This document shows positions 1 to 10,786 of a DNA stretch of 64,000 nucleotides, in pieces (position 1 is the stretch's first letter; each line of letters begins with the position of its first letter). Where the stretch lies: positions 2,355,001 to 2,419,000 of the forward strand of contig NZ_CP032570.1 in assembly GCF_003626915.1 (NCBI RefSeq), written 5' to 3'. Both the position numbers and the translations under genes were made by a program. The DNA is from Tsuneonella amylolytica (GTDB taxonomy: Bacteria > Pseudomonadota > Alphaproteobacteria > Sphingomonadales > Sphingomonadaceae). The notes under the pieces are model-generated. The model worked only from the letters and a program-made list of their open reading frames with translations. It had not been told where the DNA came from and made no database searches.

Positions 1-1
1 C

Positions 2-85
2 GACGCGCTGTCGATCTTTCCCGACGGTAACGCCCGCCGCGCGATGGCCGAAGCCGCCGAATTCGCGGTGGCCCGCGGGTACTGA
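2..85 (+). CDS. C-terminal end of a trans-polyprenyl diphosphate synthase (partial)
   Basis: Only the last 27 codons lie in the window, ending in TGA. The residues include a FPDGNAR stretch followed by an alanine-rich helix ending AVARGY. This matches the C-terminal helix of alphaproteobacterial octaprenyl/decaprenyl diphosphate synthases (IspB type), which make the ubiquinone side chain from IPP. The conserved aspartate-rich motifs lie upstream of the window, so the assignment rests on a short tail only. Confidence 0.5.
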   Translation, partial: DALSIFPDGNARRAMAEAAEFAVARGY

Positions 86-289
86 CTTACGCTTTCCTAC
101 CGCCCGCGCAATGTGGCAGGCCAGGCCGATGCACCGTCGTGTTCTTTCCCTGCCCCTTATTCCTGCCATGCGCGGGGACGAGGACAGCGCGATGGCTAAG
201 GTGACAAACGCGACAGCCCGAAACGCTGGTTTACAGATGATTCAGGCGGGTCAGGGTTTGCGGAAAAGCACCCCGATCAGTGTGACACC

Positions 290-2713
290 GTGACCGACCT
301 GCCCATCCACGCGGTTCTGCCGGACCTGCTAGCCGCGCTGCGCGAGGCCACCGGAGCGGTGCTGATTGCGCCGCCGGGGGCGGGCAAGACGACCGCGGTC
401 GCGCCGGCGCTGATCGGCGAGGCATGGTGCGCCGGTCAGGTCATCGTCACCTCACCCCGCCGGGTCGCGGCCCGCGCTGCGGCCGAACGAATGGCGGACC
501 TGCTGGGCAAGAAGGCGGGGCAGACGATCGGCTACGCCACCCGCATGGACACCCGCCAGTCCGCCGCCACCCGCGTGCTGGTCGTGACCGAGGCGATCCT
601 CGTCAACCGGTTGCTCGACGACCCCGAGATGGCGGGCGTCTCCGCGATCCTTTTCGACGAAGCGCACGAGCGGCATCTCGACGGCGATCTGGGGCTGGCG
701 CTCGCGCTCGAAAGCCAGGCCGTCCTGCGCGAGGATTTGCGCGTGCTGGTGATGAGCGCCACCATCGACGGCGCGCGGTTCGCGCGGATGCTCGGCCCCG
801 ATGCGCCGGTGATCGAGAGCGCGGGCAAAGCCTATCCGCTGGATATCAGGTGGTTGGGTTCGGACCCGCGCAAGCGCACCGAGGACGCGGTGGCCGATGC
901 GGTCGCGGTCGCCTGGCGCGAAGAGGACGGCGATGTCCTGGCGTTCCTCCCCGGCGTCGGCGAGATCGAGCGGGTGCGGGAGCGGCTGGAGGGGCGGCTG
1001 CCGGACACCGCGATCCTGCCGCTGCACGGGCAGGTGGATCCCGCCGGCCAGCGCGCCGCGATCCGGCGCGACCCGAACGGGCGGCGGCGGGTGGTGCTGG
1101 CGACGAGCATCGCGGAAACCTCGCTCACGCTCGACGGCGTGTCGGTGGTGGTCGACAGCGGCCTTGCCCGGCGCGCCGAGTTCGACAAGGCGGCGGGGAC
1201 CACGCACCTCGTCACCGGCCGGGCGAGCCAGGCTGCCGCGGCCCAGCGCGCCGGGCGGGCGGCGCGGCAGGGGCCGGGCGTCGCTTACCGATTGTGGGAG
1301 GAAGCCGCGCACCCCGGCCGCCCGCCCTACGATCCGCCAGAGATGCTGACCGCCGATCTTGCGCCGCTGGTGCTATCGCTGGCGCGCTGGGGAGCGGGCG
1401 ATCCGGCGGCGCTCCCGTGGCTCGACCCGCCGCCCGCCGCGAGTCTCGCCGCAGCCCGCTCACGGCTGCAGGCACTTGGGGCGCTGGGAGCGGACGGGCG
1501 GATCACCGACCGCGGACGCCACCTCGCCGCTCTGCCGCTCGACCCGGCGCACGCGGCGATGGTCCTGGCCGGCGCGCAGGCCGGGGAAGGGGAAGCCGCC
1601 GCGCGGCTGGCCCTGCTGCTGCAGGAACGCGGCCTCGGCGGGCGGGGGGAAGACCTGGACGCGCGCCTGCGCCGCTGGTCCGCCGATCGCTCGCCCCGCG
1701 CCGAGGCGAGCCGCAAGCTGGCCGCCGGCTGGGCGCGCAAGGCCGGCGAACTCGTCGGAAAGGCTCGGGAGGAATGCGCTCCGCTCGCGGTCCACCTGCT
1801 TGCCGGGCTGCCGGACAATCTCGCGCGCCGCCGCGATCCCTCGGGCGAGCACTGGCTGTCGGCCGGCGGGCGCGGCTACCTACTCGATCCGGCCAGCCCC
1901 CTCGCGCGGGCGGAGTGGCTCGCGATCGGCGACGCGCAGGGTTCGGCCCGGGGCGCGCGCATCACCGCCGCGCTGGCGCTCGATGGGGCCGACGTGGAGC
2001 GCTGGCTGGCCGGGCGGATTGAACGGCGCAGCGTGCTGTCGTGGACCGGCAGCCGGGTGGACGCACGACTGGAACGGCGCATCGGGGCGATTACGCTCGC
2101 CAGCGGGCCCGACCCGTCTCCAGACGGCGGGGCGGTTGTCGACATGCTTGTGGACAAGGCGCTGGAAAACCTGTCGACGATCGTTCCGCGCGACCTCGCC
2201 GCCCGGGCGCGGTTCGCGGGGCTGGATGCACTATCGGACGCGGCCTTGCGCGGCAGCGCCGATCTCTGGCTGCGGCCTTTGCTGGAGGGGCGCCGCGATC
2301 TCGATCTGCCGCGCGGCAGGGTGGTCGATGCACTTCTCGGCCTGCTCGACTGGGACGCGCGGCAGCGGCTCGACAGGCTGGCCCCGCGCGAGTTCGTCTC
2401 TCCGGCCGGAACGTCGCACGCGATCGACTACGCCGGCGACGATGCCCCGGGCGTGGAGGTCAGGGTGCAGGCGCTGTTCGGGCTCGACCGGCAACCGATG
2501 ATCGGCAGCACGCCGCTGCTGCTCAAACTCACCAGTCCGGCCGGTCGCCCCATCCAGTCGACGCGCGACCTGCCCGGGTTCTGGCGGGGCAGCTGGCGCG
2601 ATGTCGTGAAGGGCATGAAGGGCCGCTATCCCCGGCACCGCTGGCCCGACGAGCCGTGGACCGAAAAGCCGAGCCTCAAGACCAAGAACGCCTTTTCCCG
2701 CTCCGAAAGCTGA
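290..2713 (+). CDS. hrpB: ATP-dependent helicase HrpB
   Basis: This is a DEAH-box RNA-helicase-like ATPase of 807 aa, close to the usual HrpB length of about 820. A Walker A motif (PPGAGKTT) lies near residues 28-35. The DEAH box is at 123-126, followed by the SAT motif near 155. The motif VI region (QRAGRAARQGPG) and the HrpB-specific C-terminal domain are also present. The start is GTG at 290; no ATG gives a complete N-terminus. The cellular role of HrpB is not well defined. The downstream NDUFS4-like gene follows after 15 nt. Confidence 0.93.
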   Translation: MTDLPIHAVLPDLLAALREATGAVLIAPPGAGKTTAVAPALIGEAWCAGQVIVTSPRRVAARAAAERMADLLGKKAGQTIGYATRMDTRQSAATRVLVVTEAILVNRLLDDPEMAGVSAILFDEAHERHLDGDLGLALALESQAVLREDLRVLVMSATIDGARFARMLGPDAPVIESAGKAYPLDIRWLGSDPRKRTEDAVADAVAVAWREEDGDVLAFLPGVGEIERVRERLEGRLPDTAILPLHGQVDPAGQRAAIRRDPNGRRRVVLATSIAETSLTLDGVSVVVDSGLARRAEFDKAAGTTHLVTGRASQAAAAQRAGRAARQGPGVAYRLWEEAAHPGRPPYDPPEMLTADLAPLVLSLARWGAGDPAALPWLDPPPAASLAAARSRLQALGALGADGRITDRGRHLAALPLDPAHAAMVLAGAQAGEGEAAARLALLLQERGLGGRGEDLDARLRRWSADRSPRAEASRKLAAGWARKAGELVGKAREECAPLAVHLLAGLPDNLARRRDPSGEHWLSAGGRGYLLDPASPLARAEWLAIGDAQGSARGARITAALALDGADVERWLAGRIERRSVLSWTGSRVDARLERRIGAITLASGPDPSPDGGAVVDMLVDKALENLSTIVPRDLAARARFAGLDALSDAALRGSADLWLRPLLEGRRDLDLPRGRVVDALLGLLDWDARQRLDRLAPREFVSPAGTSHAIDYAGDDAPGVEVRVQALFGLDRQPMIGSTPLLLKLTSPAGRPIQSTRDLPGFWRGSWRDVVKGMKGRYPRHRWPDEPWTEKPSLKTKNAFSRSES

Positions 2714-2728
2714 TTTAAGGGACCCGCC

Positions 2729-3007
2729 ATGGCCGCACGCATCTATCAACGCCCGAAAACCGCCATGCAGTCCGGCAAGGCGCTCACCGACCAGTGGATT
2801 CTCGAGTTCGAGCAGTCCGAGGCGCGCGAGGCCGATCCGCTGATGGGCTGGACCGGAAGCGGCGACACGCAGGCGCAGGTCGTCCTGCGGTTTCCGAGCA
2901 AGGAAGAAGCGGTCGCCTACGCGATCAAGTACGGCATCGCCGCCCGGGTCCACGCCACGCCGCCCAAGACGCTCAAGATTCAGGCCTACGCCGACAATTT
3001 TCGCTGA
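2729..3007 (+). CDS. NDUFS4-like ETC complex I accessory subunit
   Basis: This 92-aa protein resembles the NDUFS4 (18 kDa, AQDQ) accessory subunit of respiratory complex I, a family shared by alphaproteobacteria and mitochondria. It starts ARIYQRPKTAMQSG and contains the family's WILEFE and MGWTGSGDT segments, then a basic C-terminus (KTLKIQAYADNF). An AGGGA Shine-Dalgarno precedes the ATG. It likely sits on the peripheral arm of NADH:ubiquinone oxidoreductase in the cytoplasm. It lies just upstream of the SRP RNA gene and is not near nuo genes here. Confidence 0.88.
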   Translation: MAARIYQRPKTAMQSGKALTDQWILEFEQSEAREADPLMGWTGSGDTQAQVVLRFPSKEEAVAYAIKYGIAARVHATPPKTLKIQAYADNFR

Positions 3008-3035
3008 TTGATTTTGGCGCGCGCCGCCGCCATAT

Positions 3036-3127
3036 GCCGGCCCGGGAGTCGGTCGGACGTTTGCGTTCGCTCACCGGGTCAGGTCCGGAAGGAAGCAGCC
3101 CAGGTGGATTGCGACGGGTCGGCCGGC
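3036..3127 (+). ncRNA. ffs: Signal recognition particle RNA (4.5S type)
   Basis: The conserved SRP domain IV is unmistakable: GGTCAGGTCCGG then AAGGAAGCAGCC at about 3077-3100, the symmetric and asymmetric loops that bind Ffh. The ends pair as GCCGGC at 3036-3041 with GCCGGC at 3122-3127. The RNA joins Ffh to target membrane proteins co-translationally to FtsY, whose gene is also in this window. Its position directly upstream of dnaX is common in alphaproteobacteria. The exact processed ends are inferred from the pairing. Confidence 0.93.
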
Positions 3128-3173
3128 TCCTATTCCTCATGACATTCCGCGCGCCAGTCCCTAGCTTCAGGGC

Positions 3174-4982
3174 ATGACCGATTCCGGGGACATGTTCGGC
3201 GACAGCCCCGCCGAGGAACAGGACGACGCGCCCACCGCCGCCGAACTCGAGGCGGCAGGGCAAAGCGCGATGTTCGGCGACCCCGCGCACGCGCCGACCC
3301 CTGCGCCCACACCGGCGGCGGCGCCGGTTCCGCAGGCGGAAGCCGCTTCGAACCAGCCTTACCGGGTCCTTGCTCGCAAGTACCGGCCGCAGACTTTCAG
3401 CGAGCTCATCGGGCAGGAGCCGATGGTCCGCACGCTCGCCAATGCGATTAAGCGCGACCGGCTGGCGCACGCGTTCCTGATGACCGGCGTGCGCGGGGTC
3501 GGCAAGACGTCCACCGCGCGGCTGATCGCCAAGGCCCTGAACTGTATCGGACCGGACGGGCAGGGCGGCCCGACGATCGATCCGTGCGGCCAGTGCGAGC
3601 CCTGCCGCGCCATCGCGGAAGGTCGTCACATCGACGTGATCGAGATGGACGCCGCTTCCAACACCGGCGTCGACGACGTGCGCGAGATCATCGAGGCGGT
3701 GCGCTACGCCGCGGTTTCGGCGCGCTACAAGATCTACATCGTCGACGAAGTCCACATGCTGTCACGCAACGCGTTCAACGCGCTGCTCAAGACGCTCGAG
3801 GAACCGCCGGCGCACGTGAAGTTCCTCTTTGCTACGACCGAGGTCGAAAAGCTGCCGGTTACCGTGCTCAGCCGGACCCAGCGGTTCGACCTGCGCCGTA
3901 TCCCCGCCGAGCTTCTCCAGCAGCATTTCGCTAGCGTCTGCCGCCAGGAAGGCGTCGAAGCCGAGGACGAGGCGCTGCACCTCATCGCCGGCGCGGCGGA
4001 AGGCTCGGTTCGCGACGGGCTGTCGATCCTCGACCAGGCGATCGCGCATGCCGATCTCGATACCGACGGCAAGGTCACCGCGGAGCGTGTGCGCGAAATG
4101 CTTGGCCTCGCCGACAAGGGCGCGCAGCGGAGACTGTTCGCCTGCCTGCTCGAAGGCGATGCGAAGGGGCTGATGGCGGCGCTAACCGACCAGTACGCGC
4201 TCGGCGTCGAACCGCTCGCGCTGATGCGGTCGCTGATGGACCTTACCAATCACATCGCGGTAACGCAGGTCGGCGGCAGCGGCGCTGATGCGCCCACCGC
4301 CGAAGAGCGCGCCACGATCGAGGAATGGGCGGGTCGCCTGTCCCCCGGCCAGATCCACCGGCTGTGGCAGCTCCTGCTCAAGGGCTATGACGAGGTGAAG
4401 GGCGCGCCCGACCCGCTCGTCGCCGCGCAGATGGCCCTGCTGCGGGCGCTCCATGCCGCCGACATGCCGGATCCGGGCGGGCTGGCGAAGAAGCTCGAGG
4501 AACTGGCCGCGCGCGCCGCCGCGACTGCTGCAGCAGCTGCGCCGGCATCCGGTGCCGCCGCCGCCGTCGACGACACGCCCCCGCCGGCCGCCGCGATCGA
4601 CTGGGCCGAACTCGTGGAGCGGATCGAGCGCGAGACCGGTTCGCTCCATCTCGCCTCCCGCCTCCGCATGCAGGTGCGACCCGTCGAGGTGATGGAGGGC
4701 AAGGTCGTCTACGCCCAGCCGGGCAGCTTCGCCGACGACCTGCAACCCGAATTGAAGCAGGCCCTGCTCGAACTCACCGGCCACCGCTGGCAGGTCGAGA
4801 AGGTCGCCGAAGGTGGCGAGCCCACGCTCGTCGAACGCCAGCAGGCCGTGAAGGCCGATGCGGAGGCGAAACTGCGGGCCCATCCGCTGGTGGAAGCGAC
4901 CTTCGCCGCGTTCCCCGACGCCGAAATGCTGCCCGACGATGAGGGCGGCACCCAATCAGTCCCATGGAGACGAAACGCATGA
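3174..4982 (+). CDS. dnaX: DNA polymerase III subunit tau/gamma
   Basis: DnaX is the clamp-loader ATPase that loads the beta clamp, and its tau form tethers the polymerase cores. The protein has 602 aa. An acidic and Pro/Ala-rich extension of about 60 residues precedes the AAA+ core, which begins YRVLARKYRPQTF. Walker A (GVRGVGKT) is at 105-112. The zinc-module cysteines are C124, C138, C141 and C144, and the Walker B segment DEVHML begins at 191. An Ala-rich linker near 445-470 leads to the tau C-terminal domain. I see no A-rich slippery heptamer of the E. coli type, so gamma may not arise by frameshift. Its stop overlaps the ybaB start. Confidence 0.96.
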   Translation: MTDSGDMFGDSPAEEQDDAPTAAELEAAGQSAMFGDPAHAPTPAPTPAAAPVPQAEAASNQPYRVLARKYRPQTFSELIGQEPMVRTLANAIKRDRLAHAFLMTGVRGVGKTSTARLIAKALNCIGPDGQGGPTIDPCGQCEPCRAIAEGRHIDVIEMDAASNTGVDDVREIIEAVRYAAVSARYKIYIVDEVHMLSRNAFNALLKTLEEPPAHVKFLFATTEVEKLPVTVLSRTQRFDLRRIPAELLQQHFASVCRQEGVEAEDEALHLIAGAAEGSVRDGLSILDQAIAHADLDTDGKVTAERVREMLGLADKGAQRRLFACLLEGDAKGLMAALTDQYALGVEPLALMRSLMDLTNHIAVTQVGGSGADAPTAEERATIEEWAGRLSPGQIHRLWQLLLKGYDEVKGAPDPLVAAQMALLRALHAADMPDPGGLAKKLEELAARAAATAAAAAPASGAAAAVDDTPPPAAAIDWAELVERIERETGSLHLASRLRMQVRPVEVMEGKVVYAQPGSFADDLQPELKQALLELTGHRWQVEKVAEGGEPTLVERQQAVKADAEAKLRAHPLVEATFAAFPDAEMLPDDEGGTQSVPWRRNA

Positions 4983-5320
4983 AATCGATGGAAGAAATGC
5001 TCGCCGCCGCGCAGCAGGCCGCCGAAACGATCCAGCAGCAGATGGGCGACGCCCAGGCCAAGCTCGACAGCATGGAAGTCGAAGGCACCGCAGGCGGCGG
5101 CCTCGTGAAGATTCGCGCCACCGCCAAAGGCCGCATCCTTGGCGTCAGCATCGACGATTCGCTGATCGTGCCCAACGACAAGGGCATGCTGGAAGACCTC
5201 GTCGCCGCGGCCTTCAACGATGCGCGCGGCAAGGCCGACCGGGTTGCCGGCGAAGAGATGGCCAAGATCCAGAGCGGCATGGGCCTGCCGCCCGGTCTCA
5301 ATATCCCGGGACTCGGCTGA
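4979..5320 (+). CDS. YbaB/EbfC family nucleoid-associated protein
   Basis: This small DNA-binding protein (113 aa) belongs to the YbaB/EbfC family, usually encoded directly after dnaX. It has the typical N-terminal helix (MLAAAQQAAETIQQQMG), the GLVKI central strand and the C-terminal MGLPPGL segment. I place the start at ATG 4979, which overlaps the dnaX stop as ATGA and has GGAGA 8 nt upstream. ATG 4964 is an alternative that adds five residues. RecR, the usual third gene of this cluster, does not follow here. Confidence 0.92.
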   Translation: MKSMEEMLAAAQQAAETIQQQMGDAQAKLDSMEVEGTAGGGLVKIRATAKGRILGVSIDDSLIVPNDKGMLEDLVAAAFNDARGKADRVAGEEMAKIQSGMGLPPGLNIPGLG

Positions 5321-5372
5321 CGCGCCTGCGCGTGGTACGGGTAGCGAAACGAAACTCGAGAGGACTGGCGCG

Positions 5373-6167
5373 ATGGCTACGATGATGAACGACAATGCGG
5401 CGGGCAACGATGCCGACATCCGTGCGCAGGTGTCCGACGAGGAATGGGCGGTCCGCGTCGACCTCGCCGCCGCCTATCGCCTCGTCGCGCACTACGGGTG
5501 GGACGACCTCATCTTCACCCACCTGTCGGCCCGCGTGCCGGGGCCTGAACATCATTTCCTCATCAACCCCTACGACATGATGTTCGAGGAGATCACCGCC
5601 TCCAGCCTCGTCAAGATCGACACCGAGGGGCAGCCGGTGATCCCGACGACCCATCCGGTGAACCCGGCGGGCTTCACGATCCATTCGGCCCTGCACATGA
5701 ACTGCGAAGATGCCCACGCGGTGATGCACCTCCACACACCCGACGGGCAGGCGGTGAGCGCGATGTCGGAAGGGCTGCTCGAACACACTCAGACCGGCAT
5801 GATCGCGCGGCACGACATCGCCTACCACGACTACGAAGGCATCGCGACCGACCTCGAGGAACGCGAACGGCTGGTCGAGGACATGGGCGACAAGCACGCG
5901 ATGATCCTGCGCAACCACGGCACGCTCGCCATCGGCCGGACGGTCGCCGAGTGTTTCCTGCGGTTGTACTTTATCGAACGCGCGTGCACGGCGCAGGTGC
6001 GGATGCTGAGCGCCGGGCGGGAGAACCTGAACAACCCGCCGCAGGGCACGCCGGAAAAGGTCAGCCAGCAAAGCGCTGCGCCCGGCATGAACGCGGTCGC
6101 CAACATCCTCGCGTGGCCGGCTCTTCTGCGCAAGCTCGACCGGCTCGATCCCTCGTTCCGCAACTGA
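5373..6167 (+). CDS. Class II aldolase/adducin family protein
   Basis: This is a 264-aa cytoplasmic protein with the class II aldolase/adducin fold. The zinc-site histidines are visible in HLHTPDGQAV and in the RNHGTLAIG motif. The first domain carries FTHLSARVPG and the segment MMFEEITASSLVKID. GAGAGG lies ahead of the ATG at 5373. Family members act on small sugar phosphates or remain uncharacterised. Proteins with this EEITASSLVKID signature are usually annotated only as family members, so no substrate is proposed. Confidence 0.88.
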   Translation: MATMMNDNAAGNDADIRAQVSDEEWAVRVDLAAAYRLVAHYGWDDLIFTHLSARVPGPEHHFLINPYDMMFEEITASSLVKIDTEGQPVIPTTHPVNPAGFTIHSALHMNCEDAHAVMHLHTPDGQAVSAMSEGLLEHTQTGMIARHDIAYHDYEGIATDLEERERLVEDMGDKHAMILRNHGTLAIGRTVAECFLRLYFIERACTAQVRMLSAGRENLNNPPQGTPEKVSQQSAAPGMNAVANILAWPALLRKLDRLDPSFRN

Positions 6168-6247
6168 TCGGGGTTAAACCGTTCCTAATCCGGACCCGCG
6201 TGGTTAACCGGATGTAACCGGCGGCGGGTTCGCGCCATGCAGTGCGC

Positions 6248-6541
6248 ATGGCGCTTTCGCTGCTCATCGCCGCGCTCGCAGTTACAAATCCCTCGGGAGA
6301 TGGGGAGGCGCGGGGCGTCGTGCAGGTATCGCTGCAGGTGATGGCAGTCTGCCGGGTTTCCGTCGCAACGGTACCGGCGGAAGGCCTGCCGACCCGGCGC
6401 CCGGCGGTCGCGTGTCCGGACCGGGTGCCCCGCACCCTCACCGTAATCGAGCCGCCTCCGCCTCGACCGATGGTCATCCGCGCATCGCTGGCGAACCCGT
6501 ACGCAGCCCCCGAGCCGCGCATCGTCGCGGTCGATTTCTAG
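6248..6541 (+). CDS. Hypothetical small secreted protein
   Basis: I do not recognise this 97-aa protein. The N-terminus (ALSLLIAALAV) looks like a signal peptide. A short VSLQVMAVCRVSV segment follows, reminiscent of the first strand of spore-coat-U/Csu-type secreted proteins. Two cysteines are present and the middle is proline-rich (EPPPPRP). ATG 6248 is chosen; an in-frame GTG lies at 6242. No strong ribosome binding site is visible. Codon use is normal for the region, but the gene remains a prediction. Confidence 0.45.
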   Translation: MALSLLIAALAVTNPSGDGEARGVVQVSLQVMAVCRVSVATVPAEGLPTRRPAVACPDRVPRTLTVIEPPPPRPMVIRASLANPYAAPEPRIVAVDF

Positions 6542-6568
6542 GCGTCCACAGCCCCGCCCCGGGCGGCC

Positions 6569-6597
6569 ATTGCACCCCTGCGGCGACGACCCCATAT
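6569..6597 (+). promoter_or_regulatory. Candidate RpoH (sigma-32) heat-shock promoter of lon
   Basis: A -10 element CCCCATAT at 6590-6597 matches the sigma-32 consensus. A TTGCAC element at 6570-6575 lies 14 nt before it as a possible -35. The predicted transcription start falls just before the AAGGA ribosome site of lon (about 6606-6610), giving a very short leader. Lon is a classical heat-shock protease. The -35 match is weak (consensus CTTGAA), so this is a candidate. Confidence 0.45.
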
Positions 6598-6624
6598 CCT
6601 TCCGCCAAGGACGGATATTCACCC

Positions 6625-9015
<2,391 letters not shown>

Positions 9016-9189
9016 AATCGACCCGACGCTACGGAAACGGCATCCGACGCGCGAAATCGTCCGGATACCGTCCAAGCCGGGATTTGCCTTTGACTCGGGA
9101 CTGAAATGCCTTTCAAGTCCTGCGCTTTCATAGCGGGCCGATTCTGGGCAGGCATCGCCTGGCGAACGGTCGACGCCAAGGGGGCAGGA

Positions 9190-9462
9190 ATGAACAAGAA
9201 CGATCTCGTGGCGGCTGTCGCGGAAACAGCCGGTCTTTCCAAAGGCGACGCGGCCAGCGCGGTCGAAGGCGTGTTCGACGCCATTACGGGTGCGCTGAAG
9301 AAAGGCGACGAGGTGCGACTGGTCGGCTTCGGCACGTTTACCGTGGCGCGCCGCAAGGCGTCGACCGGGCGCAATCCGCGCACCGGCGAACCGATGAAGA
9401 TCAAGGCGTCGAACCAGCCCAAGTTCAAAGCCGGCAAGTTGCTCAAGGACAGCGTGAACTAG
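9190..9462 (+). CDS. hup: DNA-binding protein HU
   Basis: This is a 90-aa HU/IHF family histone-like protein that bends and compacts DNA. It has the HU signature (GFGTFTVARRKASTGRNPRTG) and the DNA-binding arm with RNPRTGE. The start at ATG 9190 has GGGGGCAGGA upstream and matches the MNKNDLV N-terminus. It lies 174 nt after lon. The leader contains an imperfect hairpin at 9098-9120 and a TTGACT hexamer at 9090-9095 that could be a -35 element, although no clear -10 follows. Confidence 0.96.
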   Translation: MNKNDLVAAVAETAGLSKGDAASAVEGVFDAITGALKKGDEVRLVGFGTFTVARRKASTGRNPRTGEPMKIKASNQPKFKAGKLLKDSVN

Positions 9463-9492
9463 CGTATCGCGCTGGGGACGCGATCGGCGTTC

Positions 9493-10284
9493 CTATGCGG
9501 TGCGGCTGGCTACCGCGTAGAGCGCCACGGCGGCGGCGTTGGAGACGTTGAGGCTTTCCATCACTTCCGCAATAGGTAGCCGGGCGAGCGCATCGCAGTG
9601 CGCGGCGATGTTGTGCCGCATCCCTTCTCCTTCCGCCCCCAGAACCAGCGCGACCTGGCCTGCGGGCAGCGCCTCGGCCAGTGTCACATCGGCTTCGCCC
9701 GCGAGACCGATGCGCCAGTAACCGGCCTCGGCCAGTTCCTCGAGCGAACGGGCGAGGTTCACCACGCGGACCCACGGCACGATTTCCAGGGCGCCGCTGG
9801 CGCTCTTGGCCAGCACGCCCGATTCGGGCGGGGCATGCCGGTCCTGCGTCACGATCGCCGCCGCGCCGAACGCCGCGGCCGAACGCAGGATCGCGCCGAC
9901 ATTGTGCGGATCGGTCACCTGATCGAGCACGAGCACCGGTCCGGTATCGTCATCGAGCACATCGGCCAGGAACACGTCCTCGAGCGGAGCGCATTCCAGA
10001 ACGAGGCCCTGATGCGGTGCATCGCGAGTGACGAGACGGGCGAGGTCGGCACCGTCGGCCCATTCGACCGGAAAATCGCTCGGTAGTTCGCCGTCGAGCG
10101 ACGCGACCCCTTCACGGGTCGCCCACAGCTTGCGATGCTGCCGCTCGGGGTTCTTGAGTGCAGCCTCGACCGCATGGCGGCCCCACAGGCGAACCTGCCC
10201 GGTGCTCGCGCGTCCCGATCCGCGACCGCCCTGCATGCGGCCCGCCCGTCCGCGCATCGCGCGTTTCTGTTGTCCCTTCGCCAT
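9493..10284 (-). CDS. rlmB: 23S rRNA (guanosine-2'-O-)-methyltransferase RlmB
   Basis: This SPOUT-class (TrmH family) methyltransferase of 263 aa most likely modifies G2251 of 23S rRNA. A basic N-terminal tail of about 35 residues precedes the substrate-binding domain (LWGRHAVEAAL). The SPOUT knot motifs are present: DPHNVGAILRSAAAFGA, LGAEGEGMR and ESLNVSNAAAVALY. I start at the ATG at 10284 (MAKGQQKR). A longer upstream frame runs into tRNA-Tyr and is not credible. The gene converges on the HU gene. Confidence 0.92.
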   Translation of the reverse strand: MAKGQQKRAMRGRAGRMQGGRGSGRASTGQVRLWGRHAVEAALKNPERQHRKLWATREGVASLDGELPSDFPVEWADGADLARLVTRDAPHQGLVLECAPLEDVFLADVLDDDTGPVLVLDQVTDPHNVGAILRSAAAFGAAAIVTQDRHAPPESGVLAKSASGALEIVPWVRVVNLARSLEELAEAGYWRIGLAGEADVTLAEALPAGQVALVLGAEGEGMRHNIAAHCDALARLPIAEVMESLNVSNAAAVALYAVASRTA

Positions 10285-10403
10285 CGTCGGCGCCCTGCCA
10301 GCAGGGCGGTTGACAGGCAAGCATCGCTTCGCCATTGCGCGCGTCTCTCGGCCGGCCGGCCCCTGCAAGGGGGTCATCCCAAACGATCCGGCAGGCCCTG
10401 TGT

Positions 10404-10489
10404 GGACAGGTGGCCGAGTGGTTAAAGGCAGCAGACTGTAAATCTGCCCGCGCAAGCGTACGCTGGTTCGAATCCAGCCCTGTCCACCA
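10404..10489 (+). tRNA. tRNA-Tyr (GTA)
   Basis: This is an 86-nt class II tRNA with a long variable arm. The acceptor stem GGACAGG (10404-10410) pairs with CCTGTCC (10479-10485), followed by A73 and an encoded CCA. The anticodon loop reads ACTGTAAAT, giving anticodon GTA for tyrosine codons. The T loop is GGTTCGAATCC. Confidence 0.97.
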
Positions 10490-10552
10490 TATCTTTTCCG
10501 CAGATGGGCGGCTTTACTTGCCGCCGGCGGGTGGGGGCGTGCAGAAACGGTT

Positions 10553-10699
10553 ATGGACAAGAAGATACCGACATCTCAGGCGGGGCGGGCCCGAGAAACG
10601 CGGCGTCAGCGCAAGCTGTCGCGCATGGCGAAGGGCGGGGTTGCGGCCGTCACCTTGATCACGACAGCGATGTGGGGATATCTGTTCCTCGTCAACTAA
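10553..10699 (+). CDS. Small membrane protein (hypothetical)
   Basis: This short ORF of 48 codons has a basic N-terminal half (KKIPTSQAGRARETRRQRK) and ends in one hydrophobic segment (GVAAVTLITTAMWGYLFLV). That pattern fits a tail-anchored or single-pass inner-membrane microprotein with its N-terminus inside. It sits between tRNA-Tyr and the acyltransferase gene. The ribosome site is weak, so it may be spurious. The strongly segregated charge and hydrophobicity argue for coding. No family is recognised. Confidence 0.42.
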   Translation: MDKKIPTSQAGRARETRRQRKLSRMAKGGVAAVTLITTAMWGYLFLVN

Positions 10700-10786
10700 A
10701 GGACGATCTAACCAGATCGATTGCACCGACGAGCGAGTTTCGCGTTCGCCTTCCGCCTACGTGGCGACTAGGAGCCACAAGTCATC

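Noticed and set aside
111-293. Possible 60-aa gene between the polyprenyl synthase and hrpB
   Set aside because: It overlaps the hrpB start, has no ribosome site, and shows no hydrophobic or domain pattern.
3174-4982. Programmed frameshift in dnaX that would make gamma
   Set aside because: I found no A-rich slippery heptamer in the gene; only the full-length tau product can be supported.
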